Both the position numbers and the translations under genes were made by a program. A stretch of DNA of 64,000 nt from Davidsoniella eucalypti (taxonomy: Eukaryota > Ascomycota > Sordariomycetes > Microascales > Ceratocystidaceae): NCBI GenBank assembly GCA_004009845.1, contig RMBW01000009.1, positions 124,001-188,000 of the forward strand, given 5' to 3'. Below, in pieces: positions 36,901 through 49,468 of the stretch. Within the stretch, counting starts at the first letter, position 1; every line of letters begins with the position of its first letter. The notes under the pieces are model-generated. The model ran no database searches, had not been told where the DNA came from, and saw nothing but the letters and a program-made list of their open reading frames with translations.

Positions 36901-38065
36901 GCACAGAAGGCTGCCATCGTCAAGCGTATTCGCGATCACGTGCCGGATTCCATGACACTAGCTATCGGCGACGGAGCGAACGACATTGGCATGATCCAGG
37001 CGTCACATGTCGGCATCGGCGTTTCGGGCCGTGAAGGTCTGCAAGCAGCACGTATTTCGGACTACTCCATTGCGCAGTTCAGGTTCCTACAGCGCCTGCT
37101 GTTTGTCCATGGACGCTGGAACTACATGCGTACTGGCAAGTACATTCTCGCTACTTTCTGGAAAGAAGTGTCGTTCTTCCCTACACAGGCATTCTTCCAG
37201 GGCTGGGCCGGCTATACTGGCACTGCACTCTACGAGAGTTGGAGCTTGACCCTTTTCAACGTCCTGTTCACTTCTTTGCCTGTCATTGCCCTCGGTATCT
37301 TGGACCGCGATCTCTCGGCCGAGACGCTGCTGGCGGTCCCCGAGTTATATTCGTATGGCCAGACCAACTCTGCCTTCAACTTCCGCAAGTGGCTCAGATG
37401 GATGACCATGGGACTTGCTCAGTCGGCAATCTTGTTCTTCTTCATGTGGCTACAGTACAGACACACACTATTCACAGAAGACACCTCGCTGTATGCCATG
37501 GGCTCTGCGCCGTTCACTGCTGCTATGGTGTTCATCAACATCAGACTCCTGTAAGCACCACCGATGCCAGCATCTTGACTTTTGATTTACTCTCTCTAAC
37601 AACATCCGTTTCCCCAGGGTCCTCGAGCTTCACTCCAAGACTATCGTCTCGTGGTGTGTGTTTGCTCTCTCTAATGCCGCATGGTGGGTTTGGATGTTCA
37701 TCCTGTGCTACGGCGTCAGCAACACGTACGACCAGTACCAGACCTACCACACGCTAGTCGAAAACTTCGGGCGTAAACTATCGTGGTGGGCGCTGACGCT
37801 CATCATCCTGGTCACACTCATGATGACCGAGCTTGTTTCCCAGGCTCTGCTGCGCGTCTACTTCCCCGAAGACATCGACTGGATGCAGCGTATCGAGGCC
37901 AACCAGGAGGTCGACAAGGTCGTATCTGACATTGAGCAGCAGTCACGTGGTCTCAACGAGGGTGAAGCTGGCGGGAAGGGCGGCATGAGTAGTAGGCCGC
38001 ATATCCACGAGGCGGTGCCGGAGACGGAAGAGTCGGAGTCTTATGAGATGACGCCACAGCCGTAG
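33955..38065 (+). CDS. DNF3: P4-ATPase phospholipid flippase, DNF3-like
   Basis: Two exons, 33955-37550 and 37618-38065, give 1347 residues. The 67-nt intron (GTAAGC...CAG, CTCTAAC branch) lies in the C-terminal membrane domain; reading through it stops at once. The actuator motif DGETN is at 250, the phosphorylated Asp in SDKTGTLTEN is at 469, and the hinge GDGANDIGM is near 1004. The N-terminal block FISNYIRSSRYTVWSFLPKQ and KEGYDDYRRYLLDK resemble Dnf3-type rather than Drs2 or Neo1 proteins. A long Arg/Ser-rich insert sits in the nucleotide domain (about 700-770). These pumps move phospholipids to the cytosolic leaflet of Golgi, endosome or plasma membrane. The gene is noticeably richer in C-ending codons than its neighbours. 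The start is the first ATG of the frame; a second lies at codon 10. Confidence 0.92.
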
Positions 38066-39883
38066 AGCAAGACCTGAATCCAATGTGTCGGTTTTAGACT
38101 CTTCTTTCTGCTTTATCTAGCTCGGCTAGTGGCATATCTGTTCTTTGGGTGGTTATATCATATTGTAACGGCACGATGCTTCGGTTGTTATGATTTATTT
38201 GTATATTGAATTGGTCTTGCATTCGTCAAGATTATTGTTTTTCTTTTCTTTTTTTATCTTTCTTGTCATATACCAGCCTACCAAAACGGCACATCTACGT
38301 CTTATTATCCAATAAAAAAAATACTAGCTTCTAAATTCTAATGATTAATCAACGAATGGTCAAACAAGGGTGGCGATGATGAAATATCGCGGCATGTTAA
38401 AGATAGCAGCTACTTTGTATTTTTTAGGCCATTTTAGGCAATAGCAAGTAGCTGTGTAAACGTTTAGGTCAAGAACAGAAGAATGCCGCTAGCGATAATG
38501 AAATGATACAATAGGAAAAGAGACCCTTCAATTGTAAATAAAAGCGGCGTCTATATCAATAATTCACGCGGCAAAAAACTAAGCTAGAACAATAAAAAAA
38601 AACCAAAGTATAAGAAAAAAAAACCCAAGATGCCTCAGCCACGCAGCCGCCGCGTAATCGAAGAACCAGCGTAGTTACCGCTTAGCAGATCGAAGCTCAG
38701 CCAACAAGAGTCGTACTTATCAACTAGTTGGTAGTTACTTTTTATTACAAGGCTAAGTAAGTCCTAGTATGAAATCGTTCGTTTTTTGCCTATTATCGGA
38801 ACCTTTTTTTTTTTCACGTCACCCTTGTTTTTCTTCGTACATTTTTAGCGACTTAGTTGTAAGTTCGATCTCTTTTTACAGGGGAGAGAAAGAGAAATAT
38901 AAAGAGCGATGAATAGAGGAAAAGAGTTTGACAGGCAAGGCAGTTTTGACGGCCATGAAAAGACGGCAGGGCGATGATCTGCGTTTCTGAAGGTGGCATT
39001 GAGTTTTGATATGTCAATCGGCTGTCCAAGCATCCTTTCGTCGTCTAGCATGCTGGAATGGAATGTATATATGGTAGTAACTAGTAATGAAAAGCGCTAT
39101 TAGTCTCCATTAGGTCTATCATGGCCCAACTATAAGGAGCGCGAGTCTGGAATTAACCAAGGAAACTACTATATTCTAGCTAAACTCGATCAAGCTACCA
39201 AAGAAAGGAGGGGCTGATTTTCTAGCGTACGCAATTGCCGAAACAAGGATAAGAAAGAATAAAGAGCAAAGAAGAAGACAAACGACATCATGAACAAGAA
39301 CGCTTAACTAAGAAAGAAAAGAAAAGAAATAACAAAAATAAAGAAAAATTACAAAATCGTGTAAACCGGCATTTAGCGAGCCCAAGCTTTGGTCTTGGCA
39401 TAAGTAAACCAAGAATAAACCAAGTAAACTAACGGAAAAAAAAAGAAAACAAAAGAAAGAGTGCAAGAATTCAGTATTAAAAAAAGAAACAGGAACCGCC
39501 GTCAATTCTTCTTTTTTGAAACACGAAAAGAAGGAAGAAGCTCAGCCCAACACAGTACCTGCACTTACCAGAACTTGATTCGTATTAATACTGCAAGTAC
39601 GCATTATTCCGTTTCTTTCTCTTTCCTTTTCCTTTCTACTTTCGCGATCTTCTTTTTTTTATTTATTTATCAAGTCATCGCCCGCATCACGAAATTACAG
39701 GACATCTTTGAAAAGCTGATCTTTGATTTCGCTTCTTTGGTCCATCTTGCTTGCGGCATACAAGGCATATACATATATCTTCTCTTATTCGACAAAGACG
39801 GAGACTTTGCCAACCACCGATCGGAACGATACAATATCCAACCCCCCCCTCCTCTCTAATACCTTTCTAACACATAGTCCACC
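38066..39883. other. Intergenic region
   Basis: No gene is supported in 1.8 kb. A purine-rich stretch on the plus strand covers about 39200-39460, and pyrimidine-rich runs (39605-39660) and a C-rich run (39841-39850) precede the next start. Confidence 0.45.
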
Positions 39884-40783
39884 ATGCCATCTCTCAGCTA
39901 CCCTTACATGTCCGTCGGGGACTCTCCGGCCTCTATTCTCGCCGCGCGCAGTCTCTCCGTCAACCACACACAAGCCGTAACCCTAGGCGTGATCGGAGCC
40001 TACATTGCCGTGATAGCAATTCTCTGGAACGTGCCCTACATCCGCTGGGTTCTCTGGCCCTTTAAAATGCTCGTCATCGCCTTCCACGAGTTCGGCCACG
40101 CCTTTGCCTGTATATGTACCGGCGGCCGCGTCAAGAGCATCGAGCTGGACCCCCACGAAGGCGGCGTCACTCATATGCTCGGTGGTGCTTCTGCTATCAC
40201 TCTGCCCGCTGGATATCTCGGCTCCTCCCTCATCGGTGCCCTATTGACTTTGTGTGGCTTCAATATCGTCGCTAGTAAGATCGCCAGCATCGTTCTAGGC
40301 GTCGCTTTCTTGCTCACTTTGTGGTGGGGTAAGCGGGATTGGCTCACCATCATGACCATTCTGCTGGCTGTTGGCTTATTGATTGGCTGCTGGTTCATCA
40401 ACCACGCTGAGGCCCTACGTTTCGTCGTCGTAAGTCTTCTATACTTTCTTTCCCTCTATATCGTCTCATGTTCTCATTCGCTAACTTGCTCGCTCTTTTC
40501 TTCCTAGCTTTTCATTGGTGTCATGTCCTCTCTGTACAGTGTCTGGGATATCTGCGACGATCTCATCTTGCGCAAAGTAAATGAATCAGACGCTAGTGTC
40601 TTTGCTAGTCGCTATGGCGGTTCCTCGCGCTGCTGGGGTCTCATTTGGAGCTTTATCTCCATAATCTTCATGGTCGGTGGCATCATTGCCGGTATCGCCG
40701 CCTTCCCTGAGTCCTTCTCCGAGCAAAGGGAGGACTCGGACAACTTCATCCCTACTATGCTTAAGCGGTTCCAAGACTACTAG
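39884..40783 (+). CDS. M50B-like integral membrane metallopeptidase
   Basis: Two exons, 39884-40429 and 40508-40783, give 273 residues; the 78-nt intron has GTAAGT, a GCTAAC branch site and TAG. The zinc-binding motif HEFGH is at 68-72 inside a membrane helix, with AFACICTGGRV following. HEGGVTHMLGG and the LPAGYLGSS block are typical of the peptidase M50B-like family. Several further hydrophobic segments indicate at least five or six membrane passes. The HExxH residues are intact, so activity is plausible, but no substrate is known for fungal members and no function beyond the family can be claimed. It is convergent with CAND1, 333 bp apart. Confidence 0.88.
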
Positions 40784-41116
40784 AGACATGTCTCGTCTAG
40801 CGTGTTGATGTTTATGAGTTTGGGTTTATAGGTTATTGTTTTTCTTTTTCTTTCCCAGGGCTTCTTTGTTCTTAGATCTTTCTCTTAATACGGGGTATTC
40901 CTGCTATGATACCATGGGCACATTATATATATATATGAATATAAAAACGGGATATACTATTACTCTAGAATCTTTTCTTTATACGAATCCAACTACGATG
41001 TTGAAAATAATGCTTGGTTCTTGTTTGCTCTGGGGACATCATTTGTTCGAACATTGTTACACATGCTAACCCTAATACACTATCGATGACATAGTCTTGC
41101 CATTGCGATATCTTAC
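40784..41116. other. Convergent intergenic region
   Basis: The 3' flanks of the M50B-like gene and CAND1 meet here. The sequence is AT-rich with a short TA run (40925-40935). An AACCCTAA octamer lies at 41068-41075, close to the CAND1 stop. Confidence 0.45.
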
Positions 41117-44100
41117 TTACGCTTCAAGCTGTGCAGTCTTCAGGGCCTTGATCTGAGACGCAAAATCCTTGTTGATCCAATCCCAGTAAGCGTTCCATCC
41201 CGAGCTGCTATTACTACCCTTGGGAGGGTCGACCTTCTCAGCCAAGAGAACCGTCACACGGATGATTCCCTTGATGGTTTCCTCTTGCTTCTCAACATCC
41301 TGCTTAACAGAACCTTCTTTTAGCTTATTGGAAAGGACGAATTTATACGCCTCACCGATGGTATCAAGTCTAGCAGCAGTTTCTTCGGAGGCTGTCGAGG
41401 CTAGCTTGATGATCATCAAGTTGCACAACGACCGGATATCATGGTCGTCCCGTAGTCCGGCAATCACTCGGTCGTAGAATGCTGGGATATCGGTACGACT
41501 AAATGCTATATCCAAGAGGGCATAAAGAGTTTCGTATGCGTTCTGTAAAAATCTCTATTAGTTACATGAAACACAGTATGTCTACATCTCAGCTGGCGAC
41601 TTACCTTGCGGACTTCGAGGCCGTCATCGACCGTGTGCTTGAATGGTCCCATCATAATTTCGCGGATAAGCTGTGGCTTAATCTTGGACTCGTCAATAAT
41701 GAATGGCATCATATCATTGAGGCGGGGTAGGATGATTTCTGGCTTGTTTTGCGTTGCTGATGTCAGAGTTGTCATTCCAAGACGACGGTTATCCATATCA
41801 GGTTCCTTGAGAATCGTCAGCAACATGGATACAAGCACAGTCTTGAGACCGGCATCATAGGCATCTCTGCCCTCAGGAAGTGAGTAGCGAAGACCTTGGA
41901 TGGCTAGTCCGCGAACTATGGTGCTCTTGTGACTGAGTAGTTCCTATATTGATATTGTTAGCTGAATGGGTTTATGGAAGTTATAGTGACGTCTGATTGG
42001 AACTTACCTGAAGCTTGGGCATAAATGTTGTTGGCTCTAGAACAACTAGTCGACCAAGACACTCCGAGATGCTGACTTTGTTCTCTGATGTAGCTGTCAC
42101 TACCACAACAAGATGATTCCAGATCTTGGCGTAATGAGGTGACAGTGCACTACTGCTAGCATGATCGAGCACCTGCTTGAGAGACTGAATGAGAAGGTAC
42201 TGAGCTGACTGCTCTACATCAGAGCTCTCTAGGATGAGTGGCAAGTAAACATCGATATTGCTAGAGCCAGCACGTCCTAGAGCCACTGCGGCGGCGAGAG
42301 ACACATGATCAAGAGCAGGCCGGAACTGGCCAAGGAATACCTGTGGGTTAAGTGGTGATTCAGCACCAAGCTGCTTGCCAGTCTCGCCAAGAACAGACAG
42401 TGCAAGTTCAATAGACTTATCGTTATTGTCGGGGTTCAGTTCACTGATAAAGGCATCAAGATTGACACCCGTGGACTCTCCGCCAGTAACAAGCAGACTA
42501 CCAATGACCTCACCGCAGATAGAGACATCTACGGACTGGTTTGCATCCTTGAGCAGCTGGCGCATCAAGCTAGCGCCAAGACCACTCTTGCCGATGCTAG
42601 ACACAAGTGACAAAAGAGGTTCAAGAGCGATGCTCGCTGAGCGTGTCTTCAGAACAGTCACAACCGCAGAGCCAACTTCATCAGTAGCCACAAGGCTAGC
42701 GTTAGCTGTGAGAAGAGAAGTCAGAATCCACAGTGCTGACGTGACCATGAATGCCTCATCTGAGCCCACGACACGAATCAAATCAGCGACAATTGTGCGG
42801 ATAGTAGAGTCATCAAGAATACCGCTAGCAGTAGCCACTTGGGCCAAATGTTTCAAGGCCTGGATGCTAGCATTGCGGTACTGTCTCTTTGACTTGTGCA
42901 CATTATCCACGAGCTGAAGCATTGCGCTTCGTACCCATGTACCGTCAAGACTGTTTGGCGTAAGACTGTGCGTAGCAATAGTATCTACGGCTTGAATGGC
43001 GGCTAGCTTTGTTGACTCATTTTCTAGACGAGCAAGAATGATCTCGAGTGCAGAAGAGCGACGATCTGGAGATAACTGACTGGACGTTTCTGGCGTTTGA
43101 GTACGTGCAACAATTACACCCAACGCATGAAGTGCATGCTGGCGGACCTCGGTGTCAGTTTTATTAGCAGGATCAATACGCGAGTATATGATGTCATATA
43201 GCTTTGGGAGATCTAAGTCGGCCAAGGGTGGTGATGTAACAAAAGAGCGGGCGATCTCTTCTGCGGTGAGGATAGCCTCACTAGACATTTTGTAGGACTT
43301 GTCTGCTATGGTAGATGTAAGGGTCTCGACAATGTTCTTGAGATGTGGCTGCACAATGGACGGCTTGAATTTGCAGATATCTCTAAGCAAAGTTAGGGCA
43401 GAAACTTTCAAAGTAGTCTGTGTGGCGGAAATGGTGCCCGTAGCAGCAGCCAGAGACACAGTCATGTTCGAAGCGGACGTATTCAGGCAGTTTAGTGTTG
43501 CTGGCACAATAGGATTGAAGCTTTCGTCCAGGCCGCTACGTTGAACCTTTACAAGGTCATTGATCAAGTTGATTACGGCTTGATTTGTAGGAATAAGCTT
43601 CCCCTTGAGAACTTTGAGCGCTACTCTGATGATGTTTGGAGATAACTTGGCCAGACTATCCTGAACACCCTTGAGTGGAGATACAGCAATAACGGGCGAC
43701 ATCGAAGCTCCCAAGTTGCTGCTCTGTCTTCTTCTCTTGCGGTTGTTGGGGAGAGCGTGGGTGTCCATCTCGTGTTCTTCAGAAATGCCACCAGGATACA
43801 GTCCTTCGCCAGTTCTACGAACTAGCAGCGAGAGCGCAGCGATCACTTCGAGACGGACGCTCTCGTCACGATCGTTGAATCGCTTGACTAAAACAGGCGC
43901 AATCTGCTGATACAAGACACCATTCTCCAGAATATCACTGCTGCCCCGTGTGTAGATCAAAGTAAGCAGGGCTTTGATTGCACCTCGACGAACCTTCCAG
44001 CTTGTGTCATCATCGTCATCTTGATCAAAGTCAGGATCGTCAAATGCATAGTCATCTTCCTCATCTTCTTCCTCGTCATCCATTTCGTCGTCATCATCGG

Positions 44101-45261
44101 CCGCATAGTTGGGATCAAATGAGATAAATCGTATGCATGCTGAAATACACTCGTTGGTGTATGGCTTCATTTGTTGGGGACAAGACGCCAGGAAGCTATC
44201 GAGTGCCGATAGTGCAGACTCTTTGATGTCTTGGAAATCAGGAATTCCATTATCACCATCTGAAAGCATTTCCATATGACGATCGAGACCTTCTTGGTTT
44301 AAGGCTTCAAGAATTGGAGGCAACAGACTTGGCAGGTGGCCACCAATCCGTTGTGCGTTGGACCGGGCCATCGAGCCAGCGATAGAGATGTGAAGGCGTT
44401 TTACTAAGGAGCTGACCTTTGGGTTGTTCAAAGGTTGCGCAATGCGTTCAACTAAGTTTGCCAATATAGTATCGCTAACATAGCTTGTGAGGAGTGAAAC
44501 AGCCACCACAGATCGCTTGCGTGCAGCTGATGTCGACGCTGGGTTGCCAATGATAGATAGAAGCGTATTAAGCAGTAGCTCCGTCTCGATATTAGTGAGG
44601 CAGGGGCCCATGCAACGCACGACTTCTATAAGGACGTCTAGCTGTTCGGGAACCGTGTCTATGTTGTCAAGCAGGTATCCGCTTTGCGCCGAGTTGAAGT
44701 CGGGCTTAGGACGGATCTCTGGGCTGATCAGGCGAGATACTATGTTGCGGCTAACGGCAACCATGATGGGGGAGGTGGCGTGGGAGTCGCCAACAGCCGA
44801 GCCGGGAGGCATCGGGCGCGGAATTGCCATGATGACATTGCGCAAGGCAAGTGATGGCAGCGATTTATCGACAGTGTATTGAAGTTTCAGTGTAGCGAGC
44901 TTGTCGAGAAGAGGGCTGATCATTCCGATGGGGATTCTCGAGGCAAGCGGACCGATACTGTCGTTGGGCACAAAGGATATCTTGTTAGCTTTGTTGACTT
45001 GTGCTATACCAGCCATTTTATAGCAACCTACCATTTGACAGCCAGATTTTGGACTTCGCCATTCTGGTCATCGAGAGCTTTGATGACGGCATCGATGGTC
45101 TTTGATGAAGTATTATAGTCGTGCGAGAGGATGTCAACCTTGGCGATCGAGAGTAGCTGTATGAGATCATTGAGAGCCATGAAACGGAAATCAGGGTCAT
45201 TATCATTCAGCTTCACGAGCAGCTGAGCCACTGACGTAGTGTTGGGAGTAAGAGACGACAT
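41117..45261 (-). CDS. CAND1: Cullin-associated NEDD8-dissociated protein (CAND1/TIP120)
   Basis: Four exons on the minus strand, 45261-45032, 44957-42008, 41943-41605 and 41542-41117, give 1314 residues. The start MSSLTPNTTS followed by DPDFRFMALNDLI matches CAND1 N-termini. Intron 1 (74 nt) was placed so that VKC-IGPL is restored; other acceptors give stops. The protein is built of HEAT repeats. An acidic stretch of Asp/Glu (about 310-350) ends in TSWKVRRGAIKALL, a hallmark of CAND1. VDDGLEVRK-NAYETLYALLD at the third junction also matches. CAND1 binds unneddylated cullin-RBX1 and exchanges F-box modules on SCF ligases, acting in nucleus and cytosol. Length is slightly above the usual 1230-1250. 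Introns 2 and 3 have clear GTAAGT donors and CTAAC or CTAAT branch sites. Confidence 0.93.
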
Positions 45262-45933
45262 TGCGCTGGGCTTTTTGCTGTAGCTATAGACTGCGATGAA
45301 ATCAAGCGGTGACAATGCAGTTTGTGTTGCCTATAGCAGTAGCAATAGACGTCGATGAATCAAAAGGAGGACTGGCGAGATACGAGGCGGGATGAGAGGC
45401 CAACTTCGAGCCTGCTGTTTGCTCGTGTTGCCCAAGTTGTTTGCGAAAGAACGGGATTCACAGTATGGGATGGAGTGATGATCTATTCAATCAGCGATCT
45501 CTAGACTATGGTGAGCGTAACACTTGTGACGATCTTTATTTGGGTAGCCAAGAAATAAAAACAAGCGATGCAACAAGATAAAATCTATAGTTGCAGAATT
45601 TGGAGAGGGACGGCTATGGTAGTTTCTCGGGAAAGCTAATCGCACGCCAATAGCTAGGTTTCTTGCATTTGGAGGCTCTTACCTTGCCCCCGCCAAAATA
45701 GAGTCGCTTGGTGGGGTTGCTTTAGAATAAGTACAGCTAGAGTTGTTGTTGTTGCTAGGCAGCTATACTTATGAATAATCAATAACCCTAACATGATTAA
45801 TGACATCTTCTTAGCTTGTGGGTTAAATGGTACATGTTTTGGTGCATATCATTCAGAAGAGCGTTAGATATGTGCGACATTATGACTCTCATTAATTTGT
45901 AGATGTGAATGAATATAAAGGTATACGCTAGGG
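45262..45933. other. Intergenic region between CAND1 and SHG1
   Basis: 672 bp between two minus-strand genes: promoter of CAND1 and 3' flank of SHG1. An AACCCTAA octamer lies at 45784-45791. No gene is supported. Confidence 0.45.
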
Positions 45934-48386
45934 TTAAGGACTACGACTACGCCGGCTACGGCTGCGTCGGCGACGACTGCGAGAACGGTCGCGACGATCT
46001 CGGCCACGATCGCGATCCCGATCACGGTCTCGCCGAGAAGAAACACTAGTATCTCGACGAATCCGATGATCTCGATCTCTCGATCTATCTCTATCACGGT
46101 CTCGTCTATCTCGTGATCTATCTCGATCCCAATCTCGGTGACTACGACGGTCTCGATCACGGTCCCGGTCTCGATCCCTATCTCTATCTCTGTCCCTTTC
46201 TCTGTCTCGGTCTCTTTCTCTGTCTCGGTCTCTTTCTCGATCTCGATCTCGAAGTCTATCCCGATCTCTGTCCCTCTCCCTTTCCCGATCACGATCCCAA
46301 GAACGATCCCGCCTATCACGATCTCTATCTCTATCTCGATCGAGACGGTCGCGGCTTCGACTCTGGCCTCGTGTTCTACCACTGGAAGCACCACCGTCTC
46401 GTTTCGTAGAGGTATCATCTTCACGAGCATCAGGAACATAACGATCGACTTCATCAGTTGGCCGAGCCCTGCTTGAATCCGGCGTTTGATCCGTTCTTCG
46501 TATTTCGGTCGTCAACCCCTTGGCTTTAGCTTCACGTTGCGCAGCTAGATACGCCTTTGCTTCGCGTTCACGCTTCCGTACTTCTTCCTGTTTCCATGCT
46601 TCGCGTTGTTCTTTGTCTAAACCTGATGGTGGTGCGACTGCGGTACTCGGAGATGATGTTCGACTACGTCTTCGGGAACGTGAACGAACAGCATCACGGA
46701 CTATACTGTCACGGACTATACTGCGCGAGCGGCGTCTGGGGCGACTTCTAGAGCGTGGTCGAGAGACACTGTTGGATTTTCTGTCAACTTTGGCTCGCGA
46801 GCGACGCCGGCTATGGTCTCGAAGATCGCGGGTACGCGACAAGCTAGGTCTACGGTAGTCCCTCGACCTTGAACTGTCTCTTCGACCATCTCTGCGATCA
46901 TCCCGACGGTCATCTCTCCGATCGGTACGTCTATCAATACGATCACGTGATCTACTGCGTGGCTCGCGTCGAGCACGACTTCTATCACGATCACGTCGAG
47001 GGGAATACGCCGGTCTTTCGCGACGTCTATTTTCATCCCGATCTTTAGATCTGTGCCGATCAGTCTTGTCATGAGCACGGTCCCGTGACCGTTCACGATC
47101 TCGTATAGGTATTGGTTCCCGGGATTTACTACCACGGCGGGAAATAGTCCTATTAGGAGCTTCGGTATCTGGAGCAGACTCTTTGACATCCAAGCCTTCT
47201 TTAGAAGACCTGACATCTGAAGGCTTTGAGTTGTCCCCAAATTTCCCAGCCTCCCGTTTTATTGGGAGGATAGCAGAAGCAGGTTTAATCTTTCGTGGTG
47301 GGGGAACGAGAGCTTCGTCAATCTCGATCTCAGGCTGCTTCGTATCACGTTTGCTTTCACGTAATAGATCGGCCAATGCTTCTTGTTCGAATCGGTCCAA
47401 TTCTTCTTGTGTGAGCTTCTTTTTGGCACGCTCTTGGTTTTCCTCTCTTTCGCGGCGTCTTCTCTCGCGAGACCGATCCCGTTCGGAGGATGTGCGCCGA
47501 GCGCGATCACGGGATCTATCCCGCCATCTTTCCCGCGAACGATCTCGTGAGCGGTCTCTATGTTCACGGGATCTAGAGCGAGGTCTATCCTTGTCTCGGA
47601 CATCTCTTTCAGCTCGTTCCCTTTCACGATTCTTCTCACGTTCTTCACGTTGACGCTGGCGCTCGATGTGACGAGCATCTCTTTCCCTTTTACGCTTTTC
47701 TTCGGCAGCTTCGATTTCAGCATCCTCTTTGCGCCGCTTTTCACGGTCGATACGCTTGCGCTCTTCTTCAGCGGCTAGCTCTTCAGCACGTTTGTTTTCG
47801 CGAATCTTTCGTCTCTCTCCCCGTCGAGCCTCGGTTGCGGTAAAGTATTCCTCGTCGGTTTTCGCTCCGCGGATGCGCTCTAACTCGGCTTCAGATTCAC
47901 CGATTTCAAGCCGTCGAATTCCACGAATCTGCTTTTCGATAGCTTCGATGTCGATGAGTTTGGCGATAACTTCTTCAGCTTTTTGATAGACGCCCGAACG
48001 CTCAAGAGCACCATCTACCAGAACGGCGGCTTTGCTAGGATCAATCGAAAGTAGTTGGGAGGGATTGCGCTCAAGCTCTCGCTCTGCGACTTCGAGAATA
48101 GACTTCGTGACTTGCGCTTCATAGTCCTGTAATTGGTCAGCACATGAACTGAAGTAGAGATGAGACTGGATTTAAAGCATACACTGGCTTCGAAGCTGTC
48201 CCAGACTTGCTTACGAATTTCATCATAGCCTCCCTTCTTCTTGAATGCGGTGGCAAGCGACTCGATAGCTCCACGAGTTGCGGATGGGAGTGGCAAGTCA
48301 GAGGCTTTGTATGAACGTATAGGAAGGTCGACTTTGGTACTAGAATCGCTAGCTTTTGTGGTATTCGATCTGCTGTTGGAGGTCAT
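45934..48386 (-). CDS. SHG1: BOD1/SHG1-domain protein, COMPASS component
   Basis: Two exons, 48386-48183 and 48126-45934, give 798 residues; the 56-nt intron has GTATGC and CAG. The N-terminal domain (about residues 35-130: LATAFKKKGGYDEIRKQVWD, then AQVTKSILEVAERELERNPS) is the BOD1/SHG1 fold that in yeast Shg1 joins the Set1/COMPASS histone H3K4 methyltransferase. The rest is highly charged: Glu/Arg-rich coiled-coil segments, RS-type repeats, a long run of alternating Arg-Asp and Arg-Glu dipeptides (about 665-750), and an SRSRRRRSRS tail. Yeast Shg1 is much shorter, so the long tail is a feature of the filamentous-type protein. It is probably nuclear. Without splicing, the conserved domain is cut in half. 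It is divergent from the complex I gene. Confidence 0.85.
46100..46350. repeat. Low-complexity coding repeat (Arg-Asp/Arg-Glu) in SHG1
   Basis: On the plus strand this is a run of TCTCGATCTCG and TCTCTGTCTCGG-like hexamers, read on the minus strand as repeated Arg-Asp and Arg-Glu pairs. Copy number in such repeats is usually variable between strains. Confidence 0.8.
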
Positions 48387-49082
48387 TCTAACGACGCTAT
48401 GCGCAAACACGCAGATTCGGAATAGATATAATTGTAGAACGTATAAATGTCAAGGAGCGCAAAGCGTTCCCTGAAGATGCAAGGTTTTATTGCATTTAGA
48501 TCGCTATGGTCGACGGTGAGATCTAAATGGCTGGACACAATAGAGAGTAGAGTTAGTAATGGAGTAAATAATTAGGTCTTAATTGTAAAATGGTCGAAAT
48601 AATTCATAGCCTTGATATTATGAAAAATGAGTACATACAGAATATACATAGAAGCCAACGTAAAGGGTTGGCTACCAAAAAAGTGTAGTGCAAGGATTAT
48701 CTACAGCCTTTTTCACAAGGCGACCATTCAAGTAGTAGTGGGGCTAAGCTCCTTCAATCAGCCAATGAAAGGCGAGATGATGCGCTTATCCAGGCTGTCA
48801 GTAGCACGTGATTTACAGTTACTATTTGACGATTACCTGCAGCAACGCATTGGCTCGCGAAGCTTTACCCGGCCGGCCAATTCGATATTTCTTGTTTTCG
48901 GGACCGCAACAACCGCCCGATTTAGGATTCCACGACGAGCAGCGTATGATGCAATCCGAGTCTGCGCTTTAATATATGAGCAGCCTTGTCTTGGACTTCT
49001 TCAATTTATCTAGTCAACAACTTAACTTCCTACCCCCACAAAACCTGCGTTAACGGGCATCATCCAATCATCACCCCTCGTC
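48387..49082. promoter_or_regulatory. Divergent promoter, SHG1 and complex I gene, with CCAAT and E-box motifs
   Basis: CCAAT boxes lie at 48762-48766 and 48877-48881 and an inverted one (ATTGG) at 48849-48853. A palindromic CACGTG E-box is at 48805-48810. In fungi the HAP/CBC complex binds CCAAT and often controls respiratory genes, which fits the complex I subunit 200-320 bp downstream. Binding is inferred from motif only. Confidence 0.4.
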
Positions 49083-49468
49083 ATGTTTGGTCGCCTGGCA
49101 TTCTGGAGCGGATTCGGTAAGTCCTTATACTTCAGTCCATACTCTAAGCTGTCCATTCGATATCGCTCTATCATCTGAGTGTATTTCTGAGGCCCAATGG
49201 TATCTTCATGGTGTGCAATGGCGTTCCTAACTTCTCTTCTCATTACGAAGGCTTCGCCGTCCGCTGGTGGCAGATGGGAATCGAGATGCGTCCGTTCTTC
49301 CAGAAAGAGTCACTATGGGCGTATCCTGTCTACATGACCGGTGGTGCTAGCTTTGGCTACTGGCTTCAGGGCGTCGACGACAGACAGACTGCTTTGATTG
49401 CTGAACGCAAACAAAAGGTGCTAGACAAGCGTGCCCGTCTTGCTAAGCTTGCTGAGACTGAGGCTTAA
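49083..49468 (+). CDS. Small accessory subunit of mitochondrial complex I (fungal 14 kDa type)
   Basis: Two exons, 49083-49116 and 49251-49468, give 83 residues; the intron is 134 nt with GTAAGT, a CCTAAC branch site and AAG. The joined start MFGRLAFWSGFG-FAVRWWQMGIEMRPFF followed by SLWAYPVYMTGGASFGYWLQGV matches the small fungal NADH:ubiquinone oxidoreductase subunit often annotated as 14 kDa. It has one membrane helix and a charged C-terminal helix (ERKQKVLDKRARLAKL). It would sit in the inner mitochondrial membrane arm as a structural subunit. The family name is from memory of fungal annotations; equivalence to mammalian NDUFC2 is a guess. The first exon is too short to be seen as a frame of its own. 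Confidence 0.8.
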
